Source: a candidate division TA06 bacterium
GTDB taxonomy: Bacteria > Ratteibacteria > UBA8468 > MWAK01
Reading direction: 5' to 3'
Length of the DNA stretch: 6,254 bases
Assembly: GCA_022704925.1 (NCBI GenBank)
Contig: JAKJFK010000105.1
Coordinates: forward strand, 1-6,254
The notes beneath the pieces are model-generated. The model searched no databases. It saw only the letters and a list, made by a program, of their open reading frames with translations, and was not told the origin of the DNA. This document shows, in pieces, positions 1-6,254 of the stretch (within the stretch, counting starts at the first letter, position 1; every line of letters starts with the position of its first letter). Both the position numbers and the translations under genes were made by a program.

Positions 1-741
1 TACCAATCCATATACAAGCGTGACCTGTTCCGCCTGGCACCGCCGCCACCCCCAAGGACCGCGGAAATCAAGTCGATCGTCCGGCAGCCGCCGTCTCCCG
101 CGGAATATCTGCTCCTCAAGGGAGTCATCCTGGCCGACGGCCTGCCTTCACTGGCGGTGATCGAAAACCGGCAGGCCCGGACCGAGCAGGTTTACCCGGA
201 AGGCGAAAGCATCGCCGAGGTCCGCATTCTGAAGATCGTCAAGAACAAGGTCATCCTGATCGACGCCGAGAACAAGGAAACGGTCCTGACCCTGGTCGCC
301 GAAGCGGCCGGAGCCTTGACCTCGTCTTCCGGGACCGCCGGCCTTGAAAAATCGCCGGCCAAACCGGCCCCGCCCACCGTGATCACCATCAACCCGGCCG
401 AGGCCGGCGGTCCGGCCTTCAACTCCGCATACACGGTCAGCCTGAGCGAAATCACCCAGAACGTCTCGGCCAGCGAAGAACTCAAGCAGGTCCGGATCGC
501 TCCGGTGGTGAACGGCGGCAAGGTGGCCGGCTACCAGGTCAACAACCTGCCGGCCAACTCCATCGCCTTCCGTTACGGACTGCGTAATGGAGACGTGGTT
601 TCGCGCGTCAACGGCATCCAGCTGGAGAACATGTCCCGCCTCGCCTTCATTTACAGCACCATCCGGCCCGGCAGTCCGGTGTCGGTTGAAATCCTGCGCA
701 AGGGGCAGCCGGTCACCCTGAATTTCAATGTCACGCCCTGA
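1..741 (+). CDS. gspC: Type II secretion protein GspC, 3' part (HR and PDZ domains)
   Basis: The frame is open from base 1 to a TGA at 739-741, giving 246 visible residues; the start and the N-terminal transmembrane anchor lie upstream of the window. A GTG at 157 is in frame but sits in the middle of a conserved domain, so it is not the likely start. Visible residues 1-97 look like the GspC homology region: RDLF, then a five-proline run, then LLLKGVILADG and beta-rich repeats ending ETVLTL. This periplasmic domain binds the N-terminal domains of the secretin in the known family. A low-complexity Ala/Pro/Gly linker (about 98-140) follows. Residues about 168-246 form a PDZ domain, with GYQVNN, the GLRNGDVV turn and VNGIQL; PDZ-type GspC proteins contribute to substrate choice. 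The gene is followed directly by gspD, the standard C-D order, which supports the call over a generic PDZ or PilP-like protein. Confidence 0.85.
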   Translation, partial: YQSIYKRDLFRLAPPPPPRTAEIKSIVRQPPSPAEYLLLKGVILADGLPSLAVIENRQARTEQVYPEGESIAEVRILKIVKNKVILIDAENKETVLTLVAEAAGALTSSSGTAGLEKSPAKPAPPTVITINPAEAGGPAFNSAYTVSLSEITQNVSASEELKQVRIAPVVNGGKVAGYQVNNLPANSIAFRYGLRNGDVVSRVNGIQLENMSRLAFIYSTIRPGSPVSVEILRKGQPVTLNFNVTP

Positions 742-766
742 CCGGTTTCGATTGCAACCAAAACCT

Positions 767-2458
767 ATGATGAAAAAAATCCGCCCGGTTTCTTCCCGTG
801 CTTCCGGCTTCCACCCGATCCGGCTGCTGGTGGCCTTGTTGCTGCTGATTTCCAGCTTACTCCTGGCAGCTCCGGCGGGCCGGGCCGATTCCAACTTTTC
901 CATAGACTTCAATAATGTACGTCTGGAAAACTTCATTCAAACCATGGGCCGGCTTCTCAACCAGAACTTCGCCCTGGCCCCCGGCGTTTCCGGAAGCATA
1001 ACCATCTACTCCTCCCGTCCCATACCCGTCAAAGAAGCCGAATCTGTTTTTTACGCGGTCCTCAACCTTTATGGATTCACGGCCGTCCCCGATCCGGCCG
1101 GCAACGTGACCAAAATCCTCCCCCTGGCCGAGGCCCGGGGACGCCCCCTCGAGGTCTTCGCCGGACGTGACCCGGAACAACTGGTCCCTTTTGGCGACCG
1201 TTACGTAACGCAGATCGTTCCGCTGAGTTATGCCGCTCCGGATGCGCTGCTGCCCATCCTCAATCCTTTCATCTCCAAAAACGCCAACCTGTCCGCCGAA
1301 ACCAAGACCGGCGTCCTGATCATCACCGACGCCGCCAGCAACATTCGAAAACTGCTGAGTATCATCGACCAGGTTGACCGCGAAGCGCCGGCCGGCAAGG
1401 ACACGCTGCACATTTACCGGCTCCAGAATGCCAACGCCCAGGAAGTGGCCCAGGTACTGACCGCGGTCCTGGCCCAGAAGCAGGCCCGGACGCCAATCCG
1501 CCCCGGGGATAAAACCGTTTTCGTCTCGGTGGTAGCCGCCGCCGCCAGCAACAGCCTGTTAATCACCGCCAGCCCCGAGGATTACGCCTCGCTGGAAAAG
1601 GTGATCACGGAGCTGGACAAGATGCCCGGCCAGGTGATGATCGAAGCGCTGGTGGCCGAGGTGAGCGGCGACCTGATGCGGGAATTCGGAATCCAGTGGC
1701 AATACTTCGAACCGGAGGCGGGCAAGTACCGAGGTTTCGGATCTTACGGCGGGGTGATCGATTCCGCCACCCTCAGCAACATCGCCAACGGCATCGCGCC
1801 CCCCGGCCTGCTGGTGGGATTGGTCAAGGGCAATGAATTCCCCTTTAACATCGGCGCCCTGGTCCGCCTCTACGGCAAGGACAGCAATTTCAAAATCCTT
1901 TCCACGCCACAGATAACCACCATGGACAACAAGGAAGCCCAGATCAAGGTGGCCGAAACCATTCCCTATTCAAAGCAGATCACCTACTCGGTGACCTCCG
2001 AACAGATTCCAACCCAGAGTTTTGACTACCAGGACGTGGGCATCACGCTGAAGATCACCCCGCACATCAGCGAAAGCCGCCAGGTGCGCCTCGACATCGA
2101 GCAGGAGGTAACCAAGCTGGTCTCCTACCTGTCTTCGGGCGGCACCAGCGGGAGCGCCACCATCCTGGCCCCGACCATCGCCAAGCGCACCGCCAAGAGC
2201 AGTCTGATTGTCAGCGACCAGTCGACCATGGTGCTGGGCGGCCTTATCCGGGACGACACCGACGAAACGGTCCAGAAGGTCCCGGGCCTGGCCAACCTGC
2301 CGCTCTTGGGGCACCTCTTCCGCCACCAGGTTAAACAGAATGTCCAGACCAGCCTCTACATCTTCATAACCCCGCGCATCATCACCAACCGTGAGGAGGC
2401 CGAAACCATAGCCGATGAAAAACAGGCCATTCTGGAAAAGCCGGTCCGCAACAGATGA
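767..2458 (+). CDS. gspD: Type II secretion outer-membrane secretin GspD
   Basis: Forms the multimeric outer-membrane channel through which folded substrates leave the periplasm. The frame is also open from an ATG at 728 (576 residues, overlapping gspC by 14 bases). I prefer ATG 767 (or 770) because MMKKIRP gives a short basic n-region before the hydrophobic core LLVALLLLISSLLLA and a likely signal peptidase I cut after GRA; neither start has a clear Shine-Dalgarno. There is no lipobox cysteine. Numbered from ATG 728: N0/STN-like domain about 55-135, N1-like about 158-220, one further N3-like domain about 226-298, then the secretin core about 300-552 with QVMIEALVAEV, the ILSTPQ/TTMDN region, VPGLANLPLLGHLFR (518-532) and the closing LYIFITPRII. 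Only about 24 residues follow, so no long pilotin-binding S domain is evident. At 576 residues it is shorter than the usual 650-700 because one N domain is missing. It ends in an ATGA overlap with gspE. Confidence 0.93.
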   Translation: MMKKIRPVSSRASGFHPIRLLVALLLLISSLLLAAPAGRADSNFSIDFNNVRLENFIQTMGRLLNQNFALAPGVSGSITIYSSRPIPVKEAESVFYAVLNLYGFTAVPDPAGNVTKILPLAEARGRPLEVFAGRDPEQLVPFGDRYVTQIVPLSYAAPDALLPILNPFISKNANLSAETKTGVLIITDAASNIRKLLSIIDQVDREAPAGKDTLHIYRLQNANAQEVAQVLTAVLAQKQARTPIRPGDKTVFVSVVAAAASNSLLITASPEDYASLEKVITELDKMPGQVMIEALVAEVSGDLMREFGIQWQYFEPEAGKYRGFGSYGGVIDSATLSNIANGIAPPGLLVGLVKGNEFPFNIGALVRLYGKDSNFKILSTPQITTMDNKEAQIKVAETIPYSKQITYSVTSEQIPTQSFDYQDVGITLKITPHISESRQVRLDIEQEVTKLVSYLSSGGTSGSATILAPTIAKRTAKSSLIVSDQSTMVLGGLIRDDTDETVQKVPGLANLPLLGHLFRHQVKQNVQTSLYIFITPRIITNREEAETIADEKQAILEKPVRNR

Positions 2459-4110
2459 AGATCGGCGAACTCCTGGTAAAACGCGGCCTGATCCCTCCCC
2501 CGGAGCTGGAAAAAGCCATCCGGATTCAAAAAGAAAAACCGCGCCTCCGCCTGGGTGAAATACTGCTGGAACTGGGAGCCGTTTCCGAGCGGGACCTTCT
2601 TCAAACCCTGGCCGAACAATTTCACCTGCCTTTTCTGGAGAACTTCGAAGCCCTGTTTGCATCCGACCTGGCCACCCGTTTCCCGTTCGAATTCTGGCAA
2701 AAATGGCCGTCCCTGCCGATTCTGAAAGAGGAACGGGTTTACCTGGTGGCCGCCGATCCGCTTCGGCTGCCGCGCCAGGAGATTGAGACCCGGCTGGAAA
2801 CCGAAACCCGGCTGGCCTTCGGCCTGCCCGAAGAGATTCAGGAAGTGCTCTCCCGGAACTACTGGCGCCCCGGCCAGGAAACACTGGCCCCGGAATCCAA
2901 ACCGGAAACCGCCGTTCCGGGCGACGGCAATGGTTCCATCCGCGAAAACCTGCTTGACCTGGCCAACAAGGCACCGGTCATCCGGCTGGTCAACCAGATC
3001 ATTTTCCAGGCGCTCCAGAACAACGCCAGCGACATTCATATCCAACCCCAGGAAAAAGAGCTTAGGATCCGCTACCGCATCGACGGTATGCTCCATGACG
3101 CTTTCCAGCTGCCGGCCACGATGCAACCGGGCATCATTTCCCGGATCAAGATTCTCTCCTCGCTGAACATCGCCGAGCGGCGGCTGCCGCAGGACGGCCG
3201 CACCACCGTTCATCTCGAGGACCGGGCCATTGACATCCGGGTCTCGGTTTTGCCCACCTACTGGGGCGAAGCCTCGGTGCTGAGACTGCTCGACCAGGCC
3301 TCCTTCTTCTTCACGCTCGAGCACCTCGGCCTGGATCAGTCGGAACTGGACATCATGCAGCGGCTCATCTCGGCCGATCACGGCATCATTCTGCTGACGG
3401 GCCCCACCGGCAGCGGCAAGACCACCACCCTATACGCGGCCCTGCAGAAAATCAACTACCCGGATCGCAATATCGTCACCCTGGAAGATCCGGTGGAGTA
3501 CCAGATCCCCGGCCTGAGCCAGATCCAGGTCAATCCCAAAATCGGTCTCACCTTTGCCAATGGTCTGCGCTCCATACTCCGCCATGACCCGGACGTCCTG
3601 ATGATCGGAGAAATCAGGGACCGGGAAACGGCCGAAATGGCCATCCAGGCCAGCCTGACCGGCCACCTGGTCTTCTCGACGCTGCACACCAACGACGCCG
3701 CCAGCGCCATCACCCGACTGCTGGAAATCGGCATCGAACCATACCTGGTTTCCTCCTCGCTGCTGGGCATCATCGCCCAGCGCCTGGTCCGGTTGATCTG
3801 CCCCAACTGCCGGGAAGCGGTACCGCGCGATCGCTTGCCCGCCCCGGTCCGCGATGGGCGCGAAACCGATTTCTTCCGGGGCCGGGGCTGCGAAAAATGC
3901 TTTCAAACCGGATACCGGGGCCGGACCGCGATCTTCGAGTTCCTGGCCCTTGATGATCATGTCCGCCAATCCGTCCTCAACAAGCAGCCGGCCCAGGAAA
4001 TAAAGGAATACGCGGTAACAAAGGGAATGCGCACCCTGCGAGCTGCCGGCGAGCAAAAAGTCCGGGCAGGCTTAACGACCCTGGAAGAAGTGCTGCGGGT
4101 CGCCTCCTGA
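2455..4110 (+). CDS. gspE: Type II secretion ATPase GspE with MshEN-like N-terminus
   Basis: Cytoplasmic AAA-type secretion ATPase of the GspE/PilB family, 551 residues; it powers pseudopilus assembly at the inner-membrane platform. The start ATG overlaps the gspD stop (ATGA), indicating translational coupling; no Shine-Dalgarno is visible. Residues 2-25 and 32-55 are two copies of an MshEN-type motif (Arg/Lys-Leu/Ile-Gly, later Gly, Leu, Leu/Ile and final Gln at fixed spacing); the second copy matches fully, the first has Lys-Ile for Arg-Leu. The catalytic part shows SDIHIQP (192-198, where Glu is usual instead of Gln), LPQDGR (244-249), Walker A GPTGSGKT (316-323), TLEDPVEY (342-349), Walker B LMIGEIRD (382-389) and the His box STLHTND (408-414). 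A zinc-binding tetracysteine is present: CPNC (449-452) and CEKC (479-482). PilB or MshE paralogues are possible by sequence, but the GspC/GspD/GspF context favours GspE. Confidence 0.95.
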   Translation: MKIGELLVKRGLIPPPELEKAIRIQKEKPRLRLGEILLELGAVSERDLLQTLAEQFHLPFLENFEALFASDLATRFPFEFWQKWPSLPILKEERVYLVAADPLRLPRQEIETRLETETRLAFGLPEEIQEVLSRNYWRPGQETLAPESKPETAVPGDGNGSIRENLLDLANKAPVIRLVNQIIFQALQNNASDIHIQPQEKELRIRYRIDGMLHDAFQLPATMQPGIISRIKILSSLNIAERRLPQDGRTTVHLEDRAIDIRVSVLPTYWGEASVLRLLDQASFFFTLEHLGLDQSELDIMQRLISADHGIILLTGPTGSGKTTTLYAALQKINYPDRNIVTLEDPVEYQIPGLSQIQVNPKIGLTFANGLRSILRHDPDVLMIGEIRDRETAEMAIQASLTGHLVFSTLHTNDAASAITRLLEIGIEPYLVSSSLLGIIAQRLVRLICPNCREAVPRDRLPAPVRDGRETDFFRGRGCEKCFQTGYRGRTAIFEFLALDDHVRQSVLNKQPAQEIKEYAVTKGMRTLRAAGEQKVRAGLTTLEEVLRVAS

Positions 4111-4126
4111 ATTTTTCTGATTCCCC

Positions 4127-5329
4127 ATGGCCTTATTCCAATACAGCTGTCTTAACCCCCAGGGCCGCCGTCAGAAAGGGCGCCTCGAGGCCCACGACGC
4201 GGCCGACGCCCGTCAGAAGATCAAGGAACTCGGCCTCTATCCAATCCAGGTTGAAATGGCCGCCGGCCCGGACCGGCCAACCCTGCGTCCGATTCGGCGC
4301 ATCGACCACGCCGAAGCCGTTGGCGCCATCCGCCAGCTGGCCTCACTGATCAACAGCCACATACCGGTGGTGGAGTCGGTCGAGACCGTCACCCCCCAGC
4401 TGCGCAACCAACCTCTCTCTCAGTCGTTCCACAATCTCTCCGAATCACTGCGCCGGGGCATACTTTTTTCGGAGGCGCTGCGGCGGGAAAACATTTTCCC
4501 GGCCACGCTGGCCGAAGTGGTGGCCGTCTCGGAGGCCAGCGGCACCCTGGGCCTTACGCTGGCCGAATACGCCCGAAACGAGGAAACCGCCCTGACCATG
4601 CAGCGGCGGGCGGTCACCAGCCTGATCTATCCGGCGCTCCTGGCGACCGTGTCAATCCTGGTCCTGCTCTTCCTCTTCCTGGTCGTGCTGCCCAAGGTGA
4701 CTGCGGTCTTCGCCGAATCGGGCGTTCCGATTCCCATCTATACCCGGCTTATAATCAGCGCCGTCCTTTTTCTCAAGCGTTACTGGTTTTTTATGTTACT
4801 GGGCCTGCTGGCGACCGGCCTGGGCCTGCGCCAGGCCTGGCACGGTCCGGCCGGCCGCGAACGGCTCTGGCGCCTGGTCCGGCGTCTGCCCCTGATTTAC
4901 GAACTCCTCCGCCGCCGATCCCTGGCGCTCTTCTGCCGCAACCTCTCCATACTCCACCGCAGCGGGGTCAAACTGATCGAGGCGCTTCGCCTGATCGAAC
5001 GCCTCATGACCGACCCGGCCTTCCGCTCCGAGGTCCAGCGGCTTCAGAACGATCTTAACCGGGGCCGCTCGCTCAGCCAGGCCATGCGTTCCGGGCCGGC
5101 TTTCCCGCCCTACCTGCTGCAGATGGTGAGGGTAGGGGAGGAGACGGGAGACCTCTCCGCCCTGCTCGAAAAAGCGGCCGCCAATTACGAGGAGGAACTG
5201 GAAACCAGCCTGGCCCGGGCAGTCGGGCTCCTGGAACCGGCCATGATCATCATAATGGGTATCGTGGTGGGCAGCATCGTGATCGCCGTGCTCCTGCCGA
5301 TTTTTGAAATGAGTCGAATCGTCCGCTGA
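4127..5329 (+). CDS. gspF: Type II secretion inner-membrane platform protein GspF
   Basis: Polytopic inner-membrane protein that couples GspE motor activity to pseudopilin insertion. The 400-residue length is normal for the family. The N-terminus MALFQYSCLNPQGRRQKG matches the usual GspF opening, supporting ATG 4127. Two duplicated T2SSF cytoplasmic domains are visible: about 65-165 (RQLASLINS, SEASGTLGLTL) and about 268-365 (CRNLSILHRSGVKLIEAL, VRVGEETGDL). Hydrophobic segments lie at about 168-190, 207-235 and 370-393, the classic three-helix layout. The gap to gspE is only 16 bases and its sequence (ATTTTTCTGATTCCCC) has no purine-rich ribosome binding site, so translation may depend on coupling to gspE. 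It is the last secretion gene in this stretch; no pseudopilin gene follows. Confidence 0.95.
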   Translation: MALFQYSCLNPQGRRQKGRLEAHDAADARQKIKELGLYPIQVEMAAGPDRPTLRPIRRIDHAEAVGAIRQLASLINSHIPVVESVETVTPQLRNQPLSQSFHNLSESLRRGILFSEALRRENIFPATLAEVVAVSEASGTLGLTLAEYARNEETALTMQRRAVTSLIYPALLATVSILVLLFLFLVVLPKVTAVFAESGVPIPIYTRLIISAVLFLKRYWFFMLLGLLATGLGLRQAWHGPAGRERLWRLVRRLPLIYELLRRRSLALFCRNLSILHRSGVKLIEALRLIERLMTDPAFRSEVQRLQNDLNRGRSLSQAMRSGPAFPPYLLQMVRVGEETGDLSALLEKAAANYEEELETSLARAVGLLEPAMIIIMGIVVGSIVIAVLLPIFEMSRIVR

Positions 5330-5330
5330 A

Positions 5331-5864
5331 ATGGGAACCGGATTGACACAGGTCTACACCGGCGAGGGCAAGGGGAAGACCAGCGCCGCGGTCGGACTGG
5401 CGCTCCGGGCTCTCAGCCGCGGCCGGACCGTGGCCTTCCTTCAGTTCTTCAAGCCGCTCCGGGGCGGAGAACTCGATCTTTTGAAAGAACACCGTCCGGC
5501 CAGCCTGGTCTTGCGTTTCCCGGGAGGCCACCCGGCCTTCCAACGCGGCCGCCCGGCGCGCCGGAACGGAAACAGATCAATCCTTTTTCGCAAGGACCTG
5601 GCCCGGGCCGCCCGTTTGATAAAGAGCGGTCGTTATGATATAGTAATCCTTGACGAAATTTTAATCGCCCTCCGGGACGGCCTGCTGGACGAAGCGGAGC
5701 TGATCAACCTGGTAAGTTCCCGGCCGGGATCGGTTGAACTTGTCCTGACCGGTCGCGGGGCGACGCCGGCGATCTGCCGGGCCGCCGATCTGGTTACCGA
5801 AATGCGTTCGATCAAGCATCCCTTTGATTCGGGACAGGCCCCGAGAAAGGGAATCGAATATTAA
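5331..5864 (+). CDS. cobO: Corrinoid (ATP:cob(I)alamin) adenosyltransferase, CobO/BtuR/CobA type
   Basis: Transfers the adenosyl group of ATP to reduced cob(I)alamin or cobinamide, making the coenzyme form of B12 in the cytoplasm. 177 residues, slightly shorter than Escherichia coli BtuR (196) because the N-terminal extension is missing. The family P-loop GEGKGKTS is at 11-18, LQFFK at 37-41, Walker B IVILDE at 104-109, then LVLTGRG (137-143), AADLVTEM (151-158) and the conserved tail KHPFDSGQAPRKGIEY (162-177). The ATG at 5331 is one base after the gspF stop and has no visible Shine-Dalgarno, so coupling is likely. Residues 63-82 are Gly/Pro/Arg-rich and lack the aromatic GFTW-like motif of enterobacterial CobA that helps prepare the corrinoid; F70 may stand in. 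The codons around 5616-5645 are unusually AT-rich for this locus (see the promoter entry). No other cobalamin gene is adjacent; the call rests on the sequence motifs. Confidence 0.92.
   Translation: MGTGLTQVYTGEGKGKTSAAVGLALRALSRGRTVAFLQFFKPLRGGELDLLKEHRPASLVLRFPGGHPAFQRGRPARRNGNRSILFRKDLARAARLIKSGRYDIVILDEILIALRDGLLDEAELINLVSSRPGSVELVLTGRGATPAICRAADLVTEMRSIKHPFDSGQAPRKGIEY
5616..5644 (+). promoter_or_regulatory. Predicted intragenic sigma70-type promoter within cobO, facing rsfS
   Basis: TTGATA at 5616-5621 (5 of 6 to the -35 consensus), a 17-base spacer, and TATAGT at 5639-5644 (5 of 6 to the -10 consensus) preceded by TGA, an extended -10 element. The predicted transcription start is near 5651, about 240 bases upstream of the rsfS start. 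In a GC-rich locus that prefers CTG, ATC, GTC, TAC and GAC, this stretch uses TTG, ATA, TAT, GAT, ATA and GTA. That fits selection for the DNA element, but could also be chance or local codon drift. Activity is inferred only. Confidence 0.4.
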
Positions 5865-5877
5865 CGTCCGGAACAAT

Positions 5878-5885
5878 GAGGGAGG
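5878..5885 (+). promoter_or_regulatory. Strong Shine-Dalgarno sequence for rsfS
   Basis: GAGGGAGG is an extended match to the 16S rRNA 3' end and lies four bases before the ATC codon at 5890 that I take as the rsfS start. It is the only strong ribosome binding site seen in the window; the gsp genes and cobO have none at usable distance. It also lies inside a tiny ATG-initiated frame (5876-5899), which it could not serve. Confidence 0.6.
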
Positions 5886-5889
5886 CGAC

Positions 5890-6254
5890 ATCAGACTAAC
5901 GGCCAAGATCAGGGAAGTAATCCGGGTGCTCCAGGAGAAAAAGGCGCTTGACATCCGGGTCTTTCAGCTTAAAAACCTGACCACCATTGCCGACTACTTC
6001 GTGATCTGCACCGCCGAAAGTATCCCGCAGAGCCGGGCCATCGCCGAGGCGGTCGCCCTGCGCATCAAGGAACGTTTCCCGCTGCAGCACAAGGAAGGTT
6101 TCCCGCAAAACAACTGGCTGCTGATGGATTACGGGGATTTCATTCTTCACATCTTCCAACCCGAAACCCGCGAGTTTTACGCCCTGGAGAAGATCTGGGG
6201 AGACGCGCCGAACACCTTGATCCGGGAGGCGGGGGAAGCGGAGGAGGGGGGTGC
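5890..6254 (+). CDS. rsfS: Ribosomal silencing factor RsfS (partial at 3' end, non-canonical start)
   Basis: RsfS (Iojap/YbeB family) binds ribosomal protein uL14 and blocks joining of the subunits, lowering translation in stationary phase or starvation. 121 codons are visible and no stop is reached before the window ends. Numbering from ATC 5890: helix 1 at 3-19 (LTAKIREVIRVLQEKKA), then LDIRVFQLKNLTTIADYFVI (20-39), CTAES (40-44), the EG turn (69-70), WLLMDYGDFILHIF (76-89) and REFYALEKIW (94-103), all hallmarks of the family. The body ends near GDAP (104-107) and an acidic, Gly-rich tail follows, so the stop is probably just outside. There is no in-frame ATG anywhere nearby. GTG 5926 would delete most of helix 1, and TTG 5824 would add 22 residues overlapping cobO and lacks a ribosome site. 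ATC 5890 gives family-like length and follows GAGGGAGG. A one-base indel is the alternative. Confidence 0.88.
   Translation, partial: MRLTAKIREVIRVLQEKKALDIRVFQLKNLTTIADYFVICTAESIPQSRAIAEAVALRIKERFPLQHKEGFPQNNWLLMDYGDFILHIFQPETREFYALEKIWGDAPNTLIREAGEAEEGG

Noticed and set aside
752-771. TTGCAA and TATGAT pair just before gspD ATG 770
   Set aside because: The spacer is only about eight bases, far too short for sigma70 recognition.
148-936. Antisense open frame of 262 codons opposite gspC and the gspD start
   Set aside because: It lies opposite two clearly recognisable proteins and its translation shows no family motif.
1970-3381. Long antisense open frames opposite gspD and gspE (more than 300 codons each)
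   Set aside because: They mirror the high-GC third positions of the real genes, have no recognisable domains and are rich in Gly/Arg/Pro or Gln/Val, as expected for shadow frames.
4750-4755. Perfect TATAAT hexamer within gspF
   Set aside because: No reasonable -35 lies 15-19 bases upstream and there is no TGn extension; it falls in codons for a hydrophobic segment.
5343-5348. Perfect TTGACA hexamer at the start of cobO
   Set aside because: The region 16-18 bases downstream is GC-rich with no -10-like hexamer; the same holds for TTGACA at 5948 in rsfS.
6227-6254. Purine-rich stretch at the window end that could be a ribosome site for the next gene
   Set aside because: It is still in the open rsfS frame, coding for an acidic/Gly tail, and the downstream sequence is not available to judge.

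Overview
This window is part of one co-directional (+ strand) gene run from a diderm (Gram-negative-type) bacterium with a GC-rich genome. In order it holds the 3' part of a type II secretion gspC, then complete gspD, gspE and gspF, then complete cobO (corrinoid adenosyltransferase), then most of rsfS (ribosomal silencing factor), which runs off the right edge. A secretin with a signal peptide requires an outer membrane. The lineage cannot be fixed from sequence alone; the gene content would fit Desulfobacterota, Acidobacteriota, Aminicenantes-like or similar groups, and this is only a guess.

Layout: 1-741 is GspC (homology region plus PDZ domain; the N-terminal membrane anchor lies upstream of the window). 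767-2458 (or from 728) is a compact GspD secretin. 2455-4110 is the GspE ATPase, joined to gspD by an ATGA overlap. 4127-5329 is the GspF inner-membrane platform protein. 5331-5864 is cobO, one base after the gspF stop. 5890-6254 is rsfS. There is no intergenic gap longer than about 25 bases, no visible internal terminator, and no RNA gene, mobile element or CRISPR array.

How the genes work together: GspC links the inner-membrane platform (GspF and the absent GspL/M) to the GspD outer-membrane channel. GspE hydrolyses ATP to drive pseudopilus assembly through GspF. The pseudopilins (GspG-K) and GspL/M are not in the window, so they must lie upstream or elsewhere if the system is complete. cobO and rsfS are housekeeping genes that seem to ride on the end of the secretion operon.

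Most notable observations: (1) rsfS has a strong Shine-Dalgarno sequence but no ATG/GTG/TTG where its start should be; an ATC codon sits there, so it is either a rare non-canonical start or a one-base indel. (2) A good sigma70-type promoter (TTGATA, 17-base spacer, TGn plus TATAGT) lies inside cobO and is written in rare AT-rich codons, which may give rsfS independent transcription. (3) GspE carries a tandem MshEN-type motif suggestive of cyclic-di-GMP binding. (4) GspD lacks one of the usual N domains. I did not find a convincing wholly new system; the locus is mostly recognisable with some unusual details.
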